A stretch of DNA of 8,228 nt, taken from Nitrososphaeraceae archaeon. GTDB lineage: Archaea > Thermoproteota > Nitrososphaeria > Nitrososphaerales > Nitrososphaeraceae. Location: NCBI GenBank assembly GCA_025922715.1, contig JAICHH010000073.1:1-8228 (forward strand), given 5' to 3'. The notes under the pieces are model-generated. The model was not told the DNA's origin. It saw only the letters and a list, made by a program, of their open reading frames with translations, and ran no database searches. The position numbers and the translations under genes were made by a program. Numbering within the stretch: position 1 is the stretch's first letter; the number at the start of each line of letters is the position of its first letter. This document shows, one piece after another, positions 1 to 7,227 of this stretch.

Positions 1-339
1 ACTTTAAAAGATAACAATATTCCAAAAATAATTACTGCGGGTAAACAAACAATTGGTATGAGAATTCCCAATAAAATAGAAACATTAAATTTGTTAAAAT
101 ATTGCAACTTTTTAGTTGGTACCAGTGCTAATATCTCAAATAAAAAATCTTGTTTTTATGCTAAGGAAGTAATGAAATCTCAACTGGTTGGATATGATGC
201 GATAGTAATTGGAGACGAGAAGAAACCTAATAGTCAGTCTTCTTTAAAAGGTTCAACAATAGTTGATGTCTCTACTTCAAATATCAAGATAGTGAGAGAG
301 GGGGTCATAAAATCGGAAACTATTTACGAAATTTTATAA
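1..339 (+). CDS. Threonylcarbamoyl-AMP synthase, YrdC/TsaC type (3' part)
   Basis: The gene enters from the left edge and the last 112 codons are visible. The family makes threonylcarbamoyl-AMP from threonine, bicarbonate and ATP, the first step of t6A formation at position 37 of ANN-decoding tRNAs in the cytosol. Seen in the sequence: a TIGMRIPN segment (visible residues 17-24), then VGTSANIS (39-46), matching the conserved nucleotide-binding SAN signature, and STIVDVS followed by IVREG near the end, the usual close of a YrdC domain. The protein stops right after this domain, so the extra C-terminal Sua5 domain is absent and the TsaC-like short form is likely. The usual Gly after SANxS is Asn here. 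The THUMP gene begins 11 nt downstream, suggesting one tRNA-modification transcript. The N-terminal KxR/SxN catalytic part lies outside the window, so activity cannot be judged. Confidence 0.85.
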   Translation, partial: TLKDNNIPKIITAGKQTIGMRIPNKIETLNLLKYCNFLVGTSANISNKKSCFYAKEVMKSQLVGYDAIVIGDEKKPNSQSSLKGSTIVDVSTSNIKIVREGVIKSETIYEIL

Positions 340-350
340 TAATTAAAATA

Positions 351-899
351 ATGAATTTTAATTTATTGGTTACTACTTACAGACATAGAGAGTATGACGC
401 TGTTGATGAATTAACGGTAATACTGCAACGATTTCATATTGACGCGCAAATGATAGAAATCCAAAATATATCAGGTCTAATACTTGCATTAGCTAATTTA
501 AATCCATTTGAATTAATAACAAAATTCAAGGAACTATTGACAGAAGAACCATGGCAATTTAGATATATTCTAAGAGTGATACCTATCGAGAGAACTCTCT
601 CTACAGATCTTAAAAATATTGAAAGAGAAGCGGAAAACCTTGCAATGAAGAAAATAAAAGTAAATGATTCATTTAGAATCTCAGTAGAAAAAAGGCATAC
701 ATCACTAAGAAGTCAAGAAATTATATCATCTATTGCAAATAACCTTAGGAATAAAGTTTCATTAGAGAATCCTGATTGGATTATTTTAATTGAAATTATT
801 GGCAATAAAACGGGAATTTCAGTCTTGAATGAAAGAGATATTTTTAATTCAATAATGGAAAAAAGAAAGACAGGGTATTTATTAGAATCGTCAGGCTAA
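351..899 (+). CDS. Stand-alone THUMP-domain RNA-binding protein, Tan1-like
   Basis: This 182-residue protein resembles the short archaeal THUMP proteins related to yeast Tan1, the tRNA-binding partner of the acetyltransferase that makes ac4C at position 12 of tRNA-Ser and tRNA-Leu. The N-terminal half (about 1-65) begins NFNLLVTTYRHREYDAVDEL, typical of the family. The THUMP core follows: RYILRVIPIER at 71-81, FRISVEKRHTSLRSQEII at 108-125, and a closing strand pair PDWIILIEIIGNKTGISVL at 141-159. No methyltransferase, deaminase or ThiI catalytic domain is attached, so it should act as an adaptor rather than an enzyme. The ATG has no Shine-Dalgarno site, and 11 nt separate it from the upstream TsaC-like gene, which supports co-transcription. 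The cognate acetyltransferase (TmcA/Kre33-like) is not in the window. The THUMP assignment is firm; the exact tRNA role is inferred from the family. Confidence 0.8.
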   Translation: MNFNLLVTTYRHREYDAVDELTVILQRFHIDAQMIEIQNISGLILALANLNPFELITKFKELLTEEPWQFRYILRVIPIERTLSTDLKNIEREAENLAMKKIKVNDSFRISVEKRHTSLRSQEIISSIANNLRNKVSLENPDWIILIEIIGNKTGISVLNERDIFNSIMEKRKTGYLLESSG

Positions 900-1000
900 T
901 TGTCAGGAATTCCTACAAACACACAGATAAATAAAATAATATTTGAACGTAAATGTTTCATTCTATATTGAATCTGACTCGTCTAAATTTATTAAAAAAA

Positions 1001-1014
1001 TATTTATTAAATAA
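1001..1014 (+). promoter_or_regulatory. TATA-like box for pyrB
   Basis: The AT-rich run TATTTATTAAATAA resembles an archaeal TATA box. Its centre lies about 27 nt before the pyrB ATG, so transcription would begin at or within a few bases of the start codon (leaderless). No Shine-Dalgarno site is visible before the ATG, which fits. The rest of the 135-bp gap (900-1034) holds a chance-level palindrome at 905-914 and nothing else I can support. Confidence 0.5.
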
Positions 1015-1034
1015 GCCTTATTCTCTTTTAATTT

Positions 1035-1973
1035 ATGCCTAGTAAAAATCATTTTTTTGACAAAGATATAGTTTCAATTAGAGATTTTTCGAGAGATGAT
1101 TTAGAGTTTATATTTGATTCAACGGATAAAATTCAGCATTTAAAACCTGAAGAAAAAAGTGAACTAGGTAGAGGAAGGACTTTGGGCTATATTTTCTATG
1201 AGCCAAGTACTAGAACCAGAATGAGTTTCGAAGCTGCAATGGCATCTCTGGGAGGAAGTTCAATAGGAATTTTTGATTCAAAATTTTCATCAATAGAAAA
1301 GGGTGAATCTCTGGCTGATACTATAAGAATAATAGATTTGTATTCTGATGTTATCGTACTTAGACATGTAAGGGATGGCTCCAGCAGATATGCAGCTGAA
1401 CTTTCGTCTAGTCCGATTATTAATGCAGGAAGTGGAAGTGAAGAACACCCTACACAGGCAATGCTTGATCTGTATACGATTTTTAAGGAAAAAGGTAGGA
1501 TAGATAATTTGACAATTGGAATAGTAGGTGACTTAAAATATGGCAGAACTGTATATTCTCTATTATATGGATTAAAAAATTATCGTGTAAATGTACATTT
1601 AATTTCCCCACCTAGCTTGGCAATTAGAAAGGAGTCTATTTTTGAATTTGAAGGGATCATGAATATTAAGCATTACGATTATCTTGATGATATAATTCCC
1701 CAACTTGACGTACTGTATGTTACAAGAATACAAAAAGAAAGGTTTCCTGATACTCAAGAATACGAAAAAGTAAAAGGCACTTATAGAATAGATGAAAAAA
1801 TATTAGACAATGCCAAAATTGAACTGTCAATAATGCATCCTTTACCAAGACTAGATGAAATTTCGCATACTATAGATAATACTAAGAATGCAATTTATTT
1901 TAAACAAGCGGCATATGGAAAGGAGTTACGTTCGGCTTTATTGGCTTTGATATTAAATGAGGATCCTTTTTAA
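1035..1973 (+). CDS. pyrB: Aspartate carbamoyltransferase, catalytic chain
   Basis: It joins carbamoyl phosphate and L-aspartate to N-carbamoyl-L-aspartate, the committed step of de novo pyrimidine synthesis, as a cytosolic trimer. All hallmark sites are visible in 312 residues, the usual length. The carbamoyl-phosphate loop STRTR is at 58-62, the 80s-loop lysine at K89, R110-H111 in VLRH, HPTQ at 138-141, R171 in DLKYGRT, RIQKERF at 231-237 (aspartate binding) and HPLPR at 268-272. The start is well supported because DIVSIRDFSRDDLEFIF (11-27) aligns with the beginning of known PyrB proteins and a TATA-like box sits about 27 nt upstream. PyrI, the zinc-containing regulatory chain usually encoded next to archaeal pyrB, is not found: the next gene is nrdJ, convergent, 130 bp away. 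PyrI may be elsewhere in the genome, or the enzyme may be unregulated; the window cannot decide. Confidence 0.97.
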   Translation: MPSKNHFFDKDIVSIRDFSRDDLEFIFDSTDKIQHLKPEEKSELGRGRTLGYIFYEPSTRTRMSFEAAMASLGGSSIGIFDSKFSSIEKGESLADTIRIIDLYSDVIVLRHVRDGSSRYAAELSSSPIINAGSGSEEHPTQAMLDLYTIFKEKGRIDNLTIGIVGDLKYGRTVYSLLYGLKNYRVNVHLISPPSLAIRKESIFEFEGIMNIKHYDYLDDIIPQLDVLYVTRIQKERFPDTQEYEKVKGTYRIDEKILDNAKIELSIMHPLPRLDEISHTIDNTKNAIYFKQAAYGKELRSALLALILNEDPF

Positions 1974-1990
1974 TTATTTGTAATCTGTTC

Positions 1991-1999
1991 TGAATTTTT
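1991..1999 (+). terminator. Possible T-tract terminator after pyrB
   Basis: TGAATTTTT ends in five consecutive T's, 26 nt beyond the pyrB stop, in the convergent gap with nrdJ. Archaeal transcription ends at U-rich tracts without needing a hairpin, and none is obvious here. In such AT-rich DNA a T5 tract is weak evidence. Confidence 0.3.
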
Positions 2000-2071
2000 G
2001 GTATTAGTTTAGTTCCTATCTTTAGAAATAATTAAAGTAATAGTTGGTAAAATGCCATAATTTTAATTGTT

Positions 2072-2082
2072 CCAAATAAAAG
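2072..2082 (-). terminator. Possible T-rich terminator after nrdJ
   Basis: Read on the minus strand, CTTTTATTTGG lies 22-32 nt beyond the nrdJ stop codon. It is the first T-rich tract on that strand and would end the nrdJ transcript before it runs into pyrB from the opposite side. No strong hairpin accompanies it. Confidence 0.3.
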
Positions 2083-2103
2083 TAGGAGGATTTCTTATCT
2101 ATG

Positions 2104-4839
2104 TTAACCTGATACACAACTACTGAATCCACATTCAATACACATATTACAACCTTCAGTAATGATAAGTTTAGATTTACATGATGGACAAATCTCTTCC
2201 TCATAGATTTCTGGAAGAGGTTTTTGTATGAATTCTGTATGTTCTATATCTTTATGTATTTCTAGTGTCGATAATGGGATGTCGTCTATAATATCATCAG
2301 TTACTTCAACATCCTTCGTATCAACTAGTTTAGAAACATATTGAATGACATATGGTTCTTTTAGTTGTGATTGAATATAGTCCTTGACATACTTACTAGG
2401 TTTTACAATAAACGATTTTTCTAAGGTATTAGTTCCGGTAATATGTAAAACTTGTTCATTTCGTGAGCCATCCCGATATACAGTGACTCCCTTTAATCCC
2501 AGCTCATGTGCAAGTAGATAAGATGATTTGACGTCCTCAACGGTAACATCACCTGGCATGTTAATAGTTTTTGCTATAGCATTACTTATCCATCTTTGCC
2601 ATACAGATTGAGCCATTATATGATCTGTCCAATGAATATCAATTGCTGTGGTAAACAAAGACTGCATCCATTTTGGTATCTCATTTAATCCTCTAATTGA
2701 TCCGTAATTATTTGCAATTTTTGTTAAGACTTCATCGTTATACAGGCCATTTTCTTTTAATACACGTTCAAATATTTTGTTAGTATAGAAAAATCTACCT
2801 ACAGTAACTCGTTTTTCAAAAACTAATGCAAAGACTGGTTCTACTCCGTTAGAACAATCTGCTATCATAGAGAGAGTCCCAGTGGGCGCTATCGTGGTAG
2901 TCCAAGCATTACGAATTCCGTTTTTCTGAATTTTTTCAATTAAAGAATCCCAATCATAAGATTGATTTTGTTTCGGTATTTCATAATAGCCAGCTACAGG
3001 AATTTTTTCTGTTAAATAGTCACTTTTTTTGAATAATGGAAACGAACCTCTTGATTTAGCAATTGCTACACTTTCTTCCATACTATAATAAGTTAATGTT
3101 TCAGCAAGTTTGTTCATGAACTCGTACCCTTCTTGAGAAGCATAAGGAATTCGTAATGAAAATAAAAGATCAGCTATTCCCATGATTCCTAATCCTATTC
3201 GTCTTGTAAGTTTTGTATTATAATCTATTTCATTAACAGGATATTTGTTTGCATCTATAATATTGTCTAAAAATCTTGATGAGAGTCTTATAGCTTGTTC
3301 ATATCGAGCCCAATCAAATTCATACATTCCATCTGCCTTACGTTTTACAAAATTTGATAAATTAATGGATCCAAGGTTACAAGATTCATATGGATATAAT
3401 GATTGTTCTCCACAAGGGTTAGTAGCTCTAAGGGGTCCTTCTTTTGCTTTAATACATGGATTATATTTATTTATGTTATCAAAGAAGATAATGCCGGGTT
3501 CTGCACTTTTCCATGCACTTAATGATATAAGATCAATTAGTTGATGAGAATCTATCTGTTTGATAGGCTCATGGGTTCGAGGATTTCTAAGAGTATATTT
3601 ATTATTATTATTCTTATTAATAAGTGCCTTCCAAAAATCTTCCCATAATCCAACACTGACATTAAAATTTTCAAAAATACCAGGTTTTGTTTTTGCAGTA
3701 ATAAATTTTTCAATGTCGGGATGCCAAACTTCCAGAATCCCCATATTTGCTCCACGTCTTTTGCCACCTTGTTTAACAACATCTGTAATCGTATCTATAA
3801 TACGCATAAAGGAAGCAGGACCAGAAGCAACTCCTGAAGTAGAGGCAACTATATCACCTTCGGGTCTCAAATCAGAATAATTAATACCTACACCCCCTCC
3901 AGATTTAAAAATCATAGCTGCATCAGAAGATGTTTTCATGATTTTTTCCATGTCATCCGGCATATCCAAAACAAAACATGCCGAAAGTTGTCCTAAACGA
4001 GCTCCTGCATTCATTAAAGTAGGAGTATTAGGAAGAAAATCTTTGGATACCATTAAATCATAGTATTCTTTTACTCGGTCCTCATATGAGCTAAACTTTC
4101 CTTGGAAAATTAATTTTAAAAGATCTTTAAATGAAGTTTTCATCTGTCCCTTAGAAGCTAACTGTGTATATAATCGAATTATTGATTCGAAATGATATTT
4201 GTTTAAATAATATGATCCTATCTTTAGTTTAAGGTCAAAGTCACTTATCTTATTATAATATGCAGTGGCTTCTGTAGTATTTTGATCGTATCCACCGGCT
4301 AGATGAAAGATGAGTGGGTCATGTAAGAGATCAGTAATAGCCACCAGAATAGCAACCCGTTCAAACATCTGCTTAGGAGCTTCAATGATTTCATTATTCT
4401 CATTTCTCAAAAGATAACGCGAAGATAAGACACGTAGAGAATTTATATCAAAATTTTTATCGATTTCATCAAGGTTTTTCTTATTTAGGATTTTTATTTT
4501 ATCTTCTCTTATTTTCCTTCTTTCGTGTCTATAAAGAATGTAAGCTTTTGCAGTATCAGATAATCCCTCTTCAATAAGAATTGACTCAACTATATCTTGA
4601 ACATCCTCAACACTTGGTATGAAAGATTTATCAAATGAAGTAATATTTAGGGTCATTTTTTTTAAAACTTTATTAACTAGTTGCTCTGCTAATTGAAAAT
4701 TAGGTTTGCCTGTTGCAATTAAAGCTTTATAAATTGCCTGTGCTATCTTTGATTCATCAAAATTGACTACTCTACCATCTCGTTTCTTTATTTTAAATAC
4801 AGATTTATTTTTAGTTTTATCTATTTCTGATACTCCCAT
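2104..4839 (-). CDS. nrdJ: Adenosylcobalamin-dependent (class II) ribonucleotide reductase
   Basis: It reduces ribonucleotides to deoxyribonucleotides using a thiyl radical produced from adenosylcobalamin, and is the dNTP source for DNA synthesis. The 911 residues show, in order, one ATP-cone (about 13-110, with KKRDGRVVNFD) for allosteric control, and the ten-stranded barrel with PNTPTLMNAG (270-279). The catalytic loop NPCGEQ (474-479) supplies N474, thiyl C476 and E478. C288 and C487 form the expected redox pair; C487 is 11 residues after C476, as in the Thermotoga enzyme. APTGTLSMIADCS starts at 651. A linker (about 801-880) leads to a C-terminal six-cysteine module (C884, C887, C897, C900, C903, C908), which should pass electrons from thioredoxin-like donors. 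No radical-subunit (NrdB) motifs are present, supporting class II. The start has a GGAG site 6 nt upstream. The enzyme implies a cobalamin supply. Upstream on the same strand lies the NrdD-like fusion. Confidence 0.96.
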   Translation of the reverse strand: MGVSEIDKTKNKSVFKIKKRDGRVVNFDESKIAQAIYKALIATGKPNFQLAEQLVNKVLKKMTLNITSFDKSFIPSVEDVQDIVESILIEEGLSDTAKAYILYRHERRKIREDKIKILNKKNLDEIDKNFDINSLRVLSSRYLLRNENNEIIEAPKQMFERVAILVAITDLLHDPLIFHLAGGYDQNTTEATAYYNKISDFDLKLKIGSYYLNKYHFESIIRLYTQLASKGQMKTSFKDLLKLIFQGKFSSYEDRVKEYYDLMVSKDFLPNTPTLMNAGARLGQLSACFVLDMPDDMEKIMKTSSDAAMIFKSGGGVGINYSDLRPEGDIVASTSGVASGPASFMRIIDTITDVVKQGGKRRGANMGILEVWHPDIEKFITAKTKPGIFENFNVSVGLWEDFWKALINKNNNNKYTLRNPRTHEPIKQIDSHQLIDLISLSAWKSAEPGIIFFDNINKYNPCIKAKEGPLRATNPCGEQSLYPYESCNLGSINLSNFVKRKADGMYEFDWARYEQAIRLSSRFLDNIIDANKYPVNEIDYNTKLTRRIGLGIMGIADLLFSLRIPYASQEGYEFMNKLAETLTYYSMEESVAIAKSRGSFPLFKKSDYLTEKIPVAGYYEIPKQNQSYDWDSLIEKIQKNGIRNAWTTTIAPTGTLSMIADCSNGVEPVFALVFEKRVTVGRFFYTNKIFERVLKENGLYNDEVLTKIANNYGSIRGLNEIPKWMQSLFTTAIDIHWTDHIMAQSVWQRWISNAIAKTINMPGDVTVEDVKSSYLLAHELGLKGVTVYRDGSRNEQVLHITGTNTLEKSFIVKPSKYVKDYIQSQLKEPYVIQYVSKLVDTKDVEVTDDIIDDIPLSTLEIHKDIEHTEFIQKPLPEIYEEEICPSCKSKLIITEGCNMCIECGFSSCVSG
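3598..3620. repeat. Short ATT trinucleotide tract inside nrdJ
   Basis: Four ATT units at 3601-3612, with imperfect copies around them, encode the NKNNNNK stretch (residues 408-414) of NrdJ. It stays in frame and falls in a probable surface loop between barrel elements. Only the copy number could vary; I see no sign that it is more than low-complexity AT-rich coding sequence. Confidence 0.4.
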
Positions 4840-4845
4840 ACAATT

Positions 4846-4850
4846 CTCCG
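4846..4850 (-). promoter_or_regulatory. Shine-Dalgarno site of nrdJ
   Basis: On the minus strand, CGGAG followed by six bases and ATG gives a well-spaced ribosome binding site. It fixes the nrdJ start. The other minus-strand genes whose starts are visible lack such a site, so nrdJ probably has a real 5' leader whereas its neighbours look leaderless or weakly led. Confidence 0.6.
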
Positions 4851-4883
4851 TCCAATTTCAATTAATATCTTAAATGATATAAC

Positions 4884-4898
4884 ACTTAAATTTTATGA
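4884..4898 (-). promoter_or_regulatory. Candidate TATA-box region for nrdJ
   Basis: On the minus strand this reads CATAAAATTTAAGT, an archaeal TATA-like run. Transcription about 25 nt downstream would start near 4865 and give a leader of about 25 nt holding the GGAG site. A second AT-rich run at 4864-4874 is an alternative, so the exact element is uncertain. Confidence 0.35.
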
Positions 4899-4994
4899 TT
4901 ATGCAACTTAATTAGCTAAAAATTCTATCAATAAATTATTTACTTAAATCTCTAGTTTGTACATAATATTATAACTAAAAACAATTACTTGAAT
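4884..4994. repeat. Repeated ACTTAA-type hexamers upstream of nrdJ
   Basis: In the 210-bp gap before nrdJ, ACTTAA occurs at 4884, 4906 and 4942, and the variant ACTTGAA at 4987, all in the same orientation. The first copy overlaps the candidate nrdJ TATA region. They could be binding half-sites for a regulator, or chance in AT-rich DNA. The rest of this gap shows no gene. Confidence 0.25.
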
Positions 4995-5009
4995 TATTTT
5001 GTTATTGTC

Positions 5010-5028
5010 AACATAACGTGACTATGTT
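5010..5028. repeat. Inverted repeat AACATA-7-TATGTT
   Basis: AACATA at 5010-5015 and TATGTT at 5023-5028 form a perfect 6-bp inverted repeat around seven bases. A wider pair, CTTGAA at 4988-4993 and TTCAAG at 5027-5032, partly encloses it. It lies 21 nt after the stop of the NrdD-like gene and about 170 bp before the nrdJ start, so it could be an RNA hairpin near the 3' end or a regulator site. Confidence 0.3.
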
Positions 5029-5029
5029 C

Positions 5030-5043
5030 AAGAAAAAATAATG
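5030..5043 (-). terminator. T-tract terminator after the NrdD-like gene
   Basis: On the minus strand, CATTATTTTTTCTT with six consecutive T's begins 7 nt after the stop codon. This is a typical archaeal oligo-T terminator and suggests that at least part of the transcription ends before nrdJ. Confidence 0.45.
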
Positions 5044-5049
5044 GGATAA

Positions 5050-7203
5050 TTAAGTCAAAATAGAAGAAATTTTACAAGAATCACATTTCTTACAAATTTT
5101 TAAATCTGAGATAAAAAAACGTTCTCCACAGATATTACATATCGAGAAATTCTGAGCAAGATAAAAAAAAGGAAGCTTTGCAGATGATCTAATAACCTTT
5201 TTTACATCATCAATATTACTAACATTGGTGATATCCAAATTAATAGAAACGCCTCCTTTTAAAAGATCTTCAACGGATGAATAATATTCTATTATCGGCT
5301 CCAAATCAAGGGAATTTGAAACGATTTTTTCGCCATCGATAATTAATCCTTGGGAGTAGTTCCTATTTTTGTTATTATTAATCGTTAATGATTTTCCATA
5401 TTTCTCAATATCCAAATCTTTAAATCGAAATGTACTATCGTCTTTTAGCATTGTTATCCTAATTTCTGCATTTCCTTGGTTTTCTTTGCCTTTCTCATTG
5501 ATTATATCAACAGCAGTTTGTATGACCTTTTTTATCACATTATGACCGTTATTTTCAGGATGATATCCCAGAATATCGTAAACAGATTCCTGAATTCCTA
5601 CTAGATTCACCATAGCATCAATTTTCCCTAATTGCAAATTAGATGTCGTTTGACTTACTATAGGAATTGTTCCATTTTGAATAAGATTCAAAATTGAGAG
5701 AAAACGCTGCCTTATTATAGAAAGAAGAGGCTTTAATAATATTGCCAATCTTGCCCTGAAATAGGTTTCATCCTTATTTGATTGATATGCTATTCGTGGA
5801 AGATTAATTGATAACGATTGTAATACCACAACTGTACTTGTATTTGGCATTTCTTCAGATTTACATAAACCATACCTTCCGCGAACTTTCTTTTTTGAAA
5901 ACGATATTATCCCTCCTGATTTGGCAAGTTGGATAAGTTTATTCATAAAAGGATCAATACAAGCAAGATCATCATAAACAAAGGATAGGGCGATTGTGGG
6001 AACCGCTGTAATGCTTATATATTTTTCATATCCCTCTAAAAGGTAATTAACAAGAGAAATATCATCACTCACTTTAATAGAAAATGTAATACGAGGAGAG
6101 AATGATCCATAGGAGGATATAGTAGAAGTTAAAAAGAAAATGTTTTCTATATTATCTTTCAAAAGTGTGCCTGTTTCACTTTTCTTTTGAATAAAGTCTA
6201 AAAATCCTTCAATAACAATTTCTCTTGAGGCTTCTCGGCTTAATAAAGAAAGAATAATTGAAACAACAGATGATGGTGTTTGGAAAGTATTAGACTGAAA
6301 GATCCTAGAGACTGTTAGATATCGACCTTTAATATCTTCGAAAATATCGATTATAGAATTGATATCAATAAACAGTGCATCAGGAATAATATTCCAGAAT
6401 CCACTTTTACCTATATTGATCTCTCCAGTCAAGTGCATATCAACAATATCCTTTGGTAGAGAACTGTTCAAAAGATACTCTGTAAAAATTGACTCTGATG
6501 TTTTAACAACAAGATCAGGAATTTCCATATTAGTAGTACTAGTTTCATGAATAATAGATACCATATCGGATGGCGGAAGGCCTAACCTAGCGAGCTTATT
6601 TCTATAATCATCATAGCCATGCTCAACTAATATTGAATTAGTCATTTCTCTTATAAGTGAAGAGGTAAGGTAAGACGTTTGAAGTTTATAAATTTTATTT
6701 TCTACCTCTTCTGTAATTTTATGAGCAAGTTCTAAGGGCATATTAGCTTCTCTGACTAAAGATTGGATTATTTTATTGGAATCGAATTCTTCAATTGAGG
6801 GTTTTGTAGTCCTCACATATAGTTTACCACTTTCAATAATAGATCTTTCTTCAATTTGACGGGCTAGACTTAATACCAGTTTACCGAGGTTAGTAATTGT
6901 ATATCGTCTTTCTGCTTTATTAAGAGATACTAAGGATTGACGTAGTAATTTTCTTAAATGATATGCAAACTTGCCTGATTCTTTTTTTGATTTGAAGCCG
7001 GCAAGAGATTTTAATTCAGAATAAGTCAAAGGACCTTTAGAATAAAGAATTCGAAGAATATCTATACGATTTGGGCTAGCCATAACAGAAAATATCATTC
7101 TGACCCTTCGCGAGGCGGATTCCAGAATACTTCCACGTTTGGATCCTGTCTTATTAACTATTTGTGATTGTACTCGCTCCATTGCACCGGTTATGAATAA
7201 CAT
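5050..7203 (-). CDS. ArsR-like winged helix + ATP-cone + degenerate NrdD-like protein, possible nucleotide-sensing regulator
   Basis: I recognise the parts but no named gene. Residues 31-120 form an ArsR-like winged helix (ASPNRIDILRILYSKGPLTYSEL, then a KFAYHLRKL helix and an RRYTITNLGK wing). Residues 125-210 resemble an ATP-cone (EEFDSNKIIQSLV), but the usual KRDG loop is replaced by RTTKPS. Residues 225-680 retain class III reductase signatures: HLTGEINI at 257-264 (normally HLxGDIHIHD), SINLPRIAY at 465-473 and NLVGIQESV at 533-541. A five-cysteine ribbon follows (C689, C692, C704, C707, C710). The protein ends after it, so the glycyl-radical loop RxxGY is missing. C415 and C447 are the only other cysteines. 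Catalysis by the NrdD mechanism therefore looks impossible. The start is supported by a TATA box about 28 nt upstream; M8 is the alternative. nrdJ lies 210 bp downstream on the same strand. Domains are seen; the regulator role is inference. Confidence 0.75.
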   Translation of the reverse strand: MLFITGAMERVQSQIVNKTGSKRGSILESASRRVRMIFSVMASPNRIDILRILYSKGPLTYSELKSLAGFKSKKESGKFAYHLRKLLRQSLVSLNKAERRYTITNLGKLVLSLARQIEERSIIESGKLYVRTTKPSIEEFDSNKIIQSLVREANMPLELAHKITEEVENKIYKLQTSYLTSSLIREMTNSILVEHGYDDYRNKLARLGLPPSDMVSIIHETSTTNMEIPDLVVKTSESIFTEYLLNSSLPKDIVDMHLTGEINIGKSGFWNIIPDALFIDINSIIDIFEDIKGRYLTVSRIFQSNTFQTPSSVVSIILSLLSREASREIVIEGFLDFIQKKSETGTLLKDNIENIFFLTSTISSYGSFSPRITFSIKVSDDISLVNYLLEGYEKYISITAVPTIALSFVYDDLACIDPFMNKLIQLAKSGGIISFSKKKVRGRYGLCKSEEMPNTSTVVVLQSLSINLPRIAYQSNKDETYFRARLAILLKPLLSIIRQRFLSILNLIQNGTIPIVSQTTSNLQLGKIDAMVNLVGIQESVYDILGYHPENNGHNVIKKVIQTAVDIINEKGKENQGNAEIRITMLKDDSTFRFKDLDIEKYGKSLTINNNKNRNYSQGLIIDGEKIVSNSLDLEPIIEYYSSVEDLLKGGVSINLDITNVSNIDDVKKVIRSSAKLPFFYLAQNFSICNICGERFFISDLKICKKCDSCKISSILT

Positions 7204-7215
7204 GTAATTAAAACT

Positions 7216-7227
7216 ACTTTGTAAAGT
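7216..7227. promoter_or_regulatory. Candidate operator between TATA box and start of the NrdD-like gene
   Basis: ACTTTGTAAAGT is an inverted repeat with 5-bp arms around GT. It abuts the TATA-like run and precedes the start codon, the usual position for a repressor site in archaea. An autoregulatory site for the encoded winged-helix protein is possible but unproven. Confidence 0.3.

Noticed and set aside
905..914. Ten-base perfect palindrome AGGAATTCCT just after the THUMP gene
   Set aside because: Too short for a stable hairpin, with no T-tract after it; likely chance.
2084..2112. Perfect AGGAGG followed by ATG and a three-codon reading frame on the plus strand
   Set aside because: The spacing (11 bases) is long, the peptide would have three residues, and it overlaps the nrdJ 3' end; most likely chance.
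3245..3880. Plus-strand open frames of about 100 codons inside nrdJ
   Set aside because: They are antisense to a highly conserved enzyme whose motifs continue through the region; no start signals or family features.
4840..5049. Possible cobalamin riboswitch upstream of the B12-dependent nrdJ
   Set aside because: No B12-box-like GCCACTG or GC-rich paired core is visible; the gap is uniformly AT-rich, and the probable leader is only about 25 nt.
4840..5049. Bacterial NrdR box
   Set aside because: No pair of ACACTATATATAGTGT-like palindromes is present.
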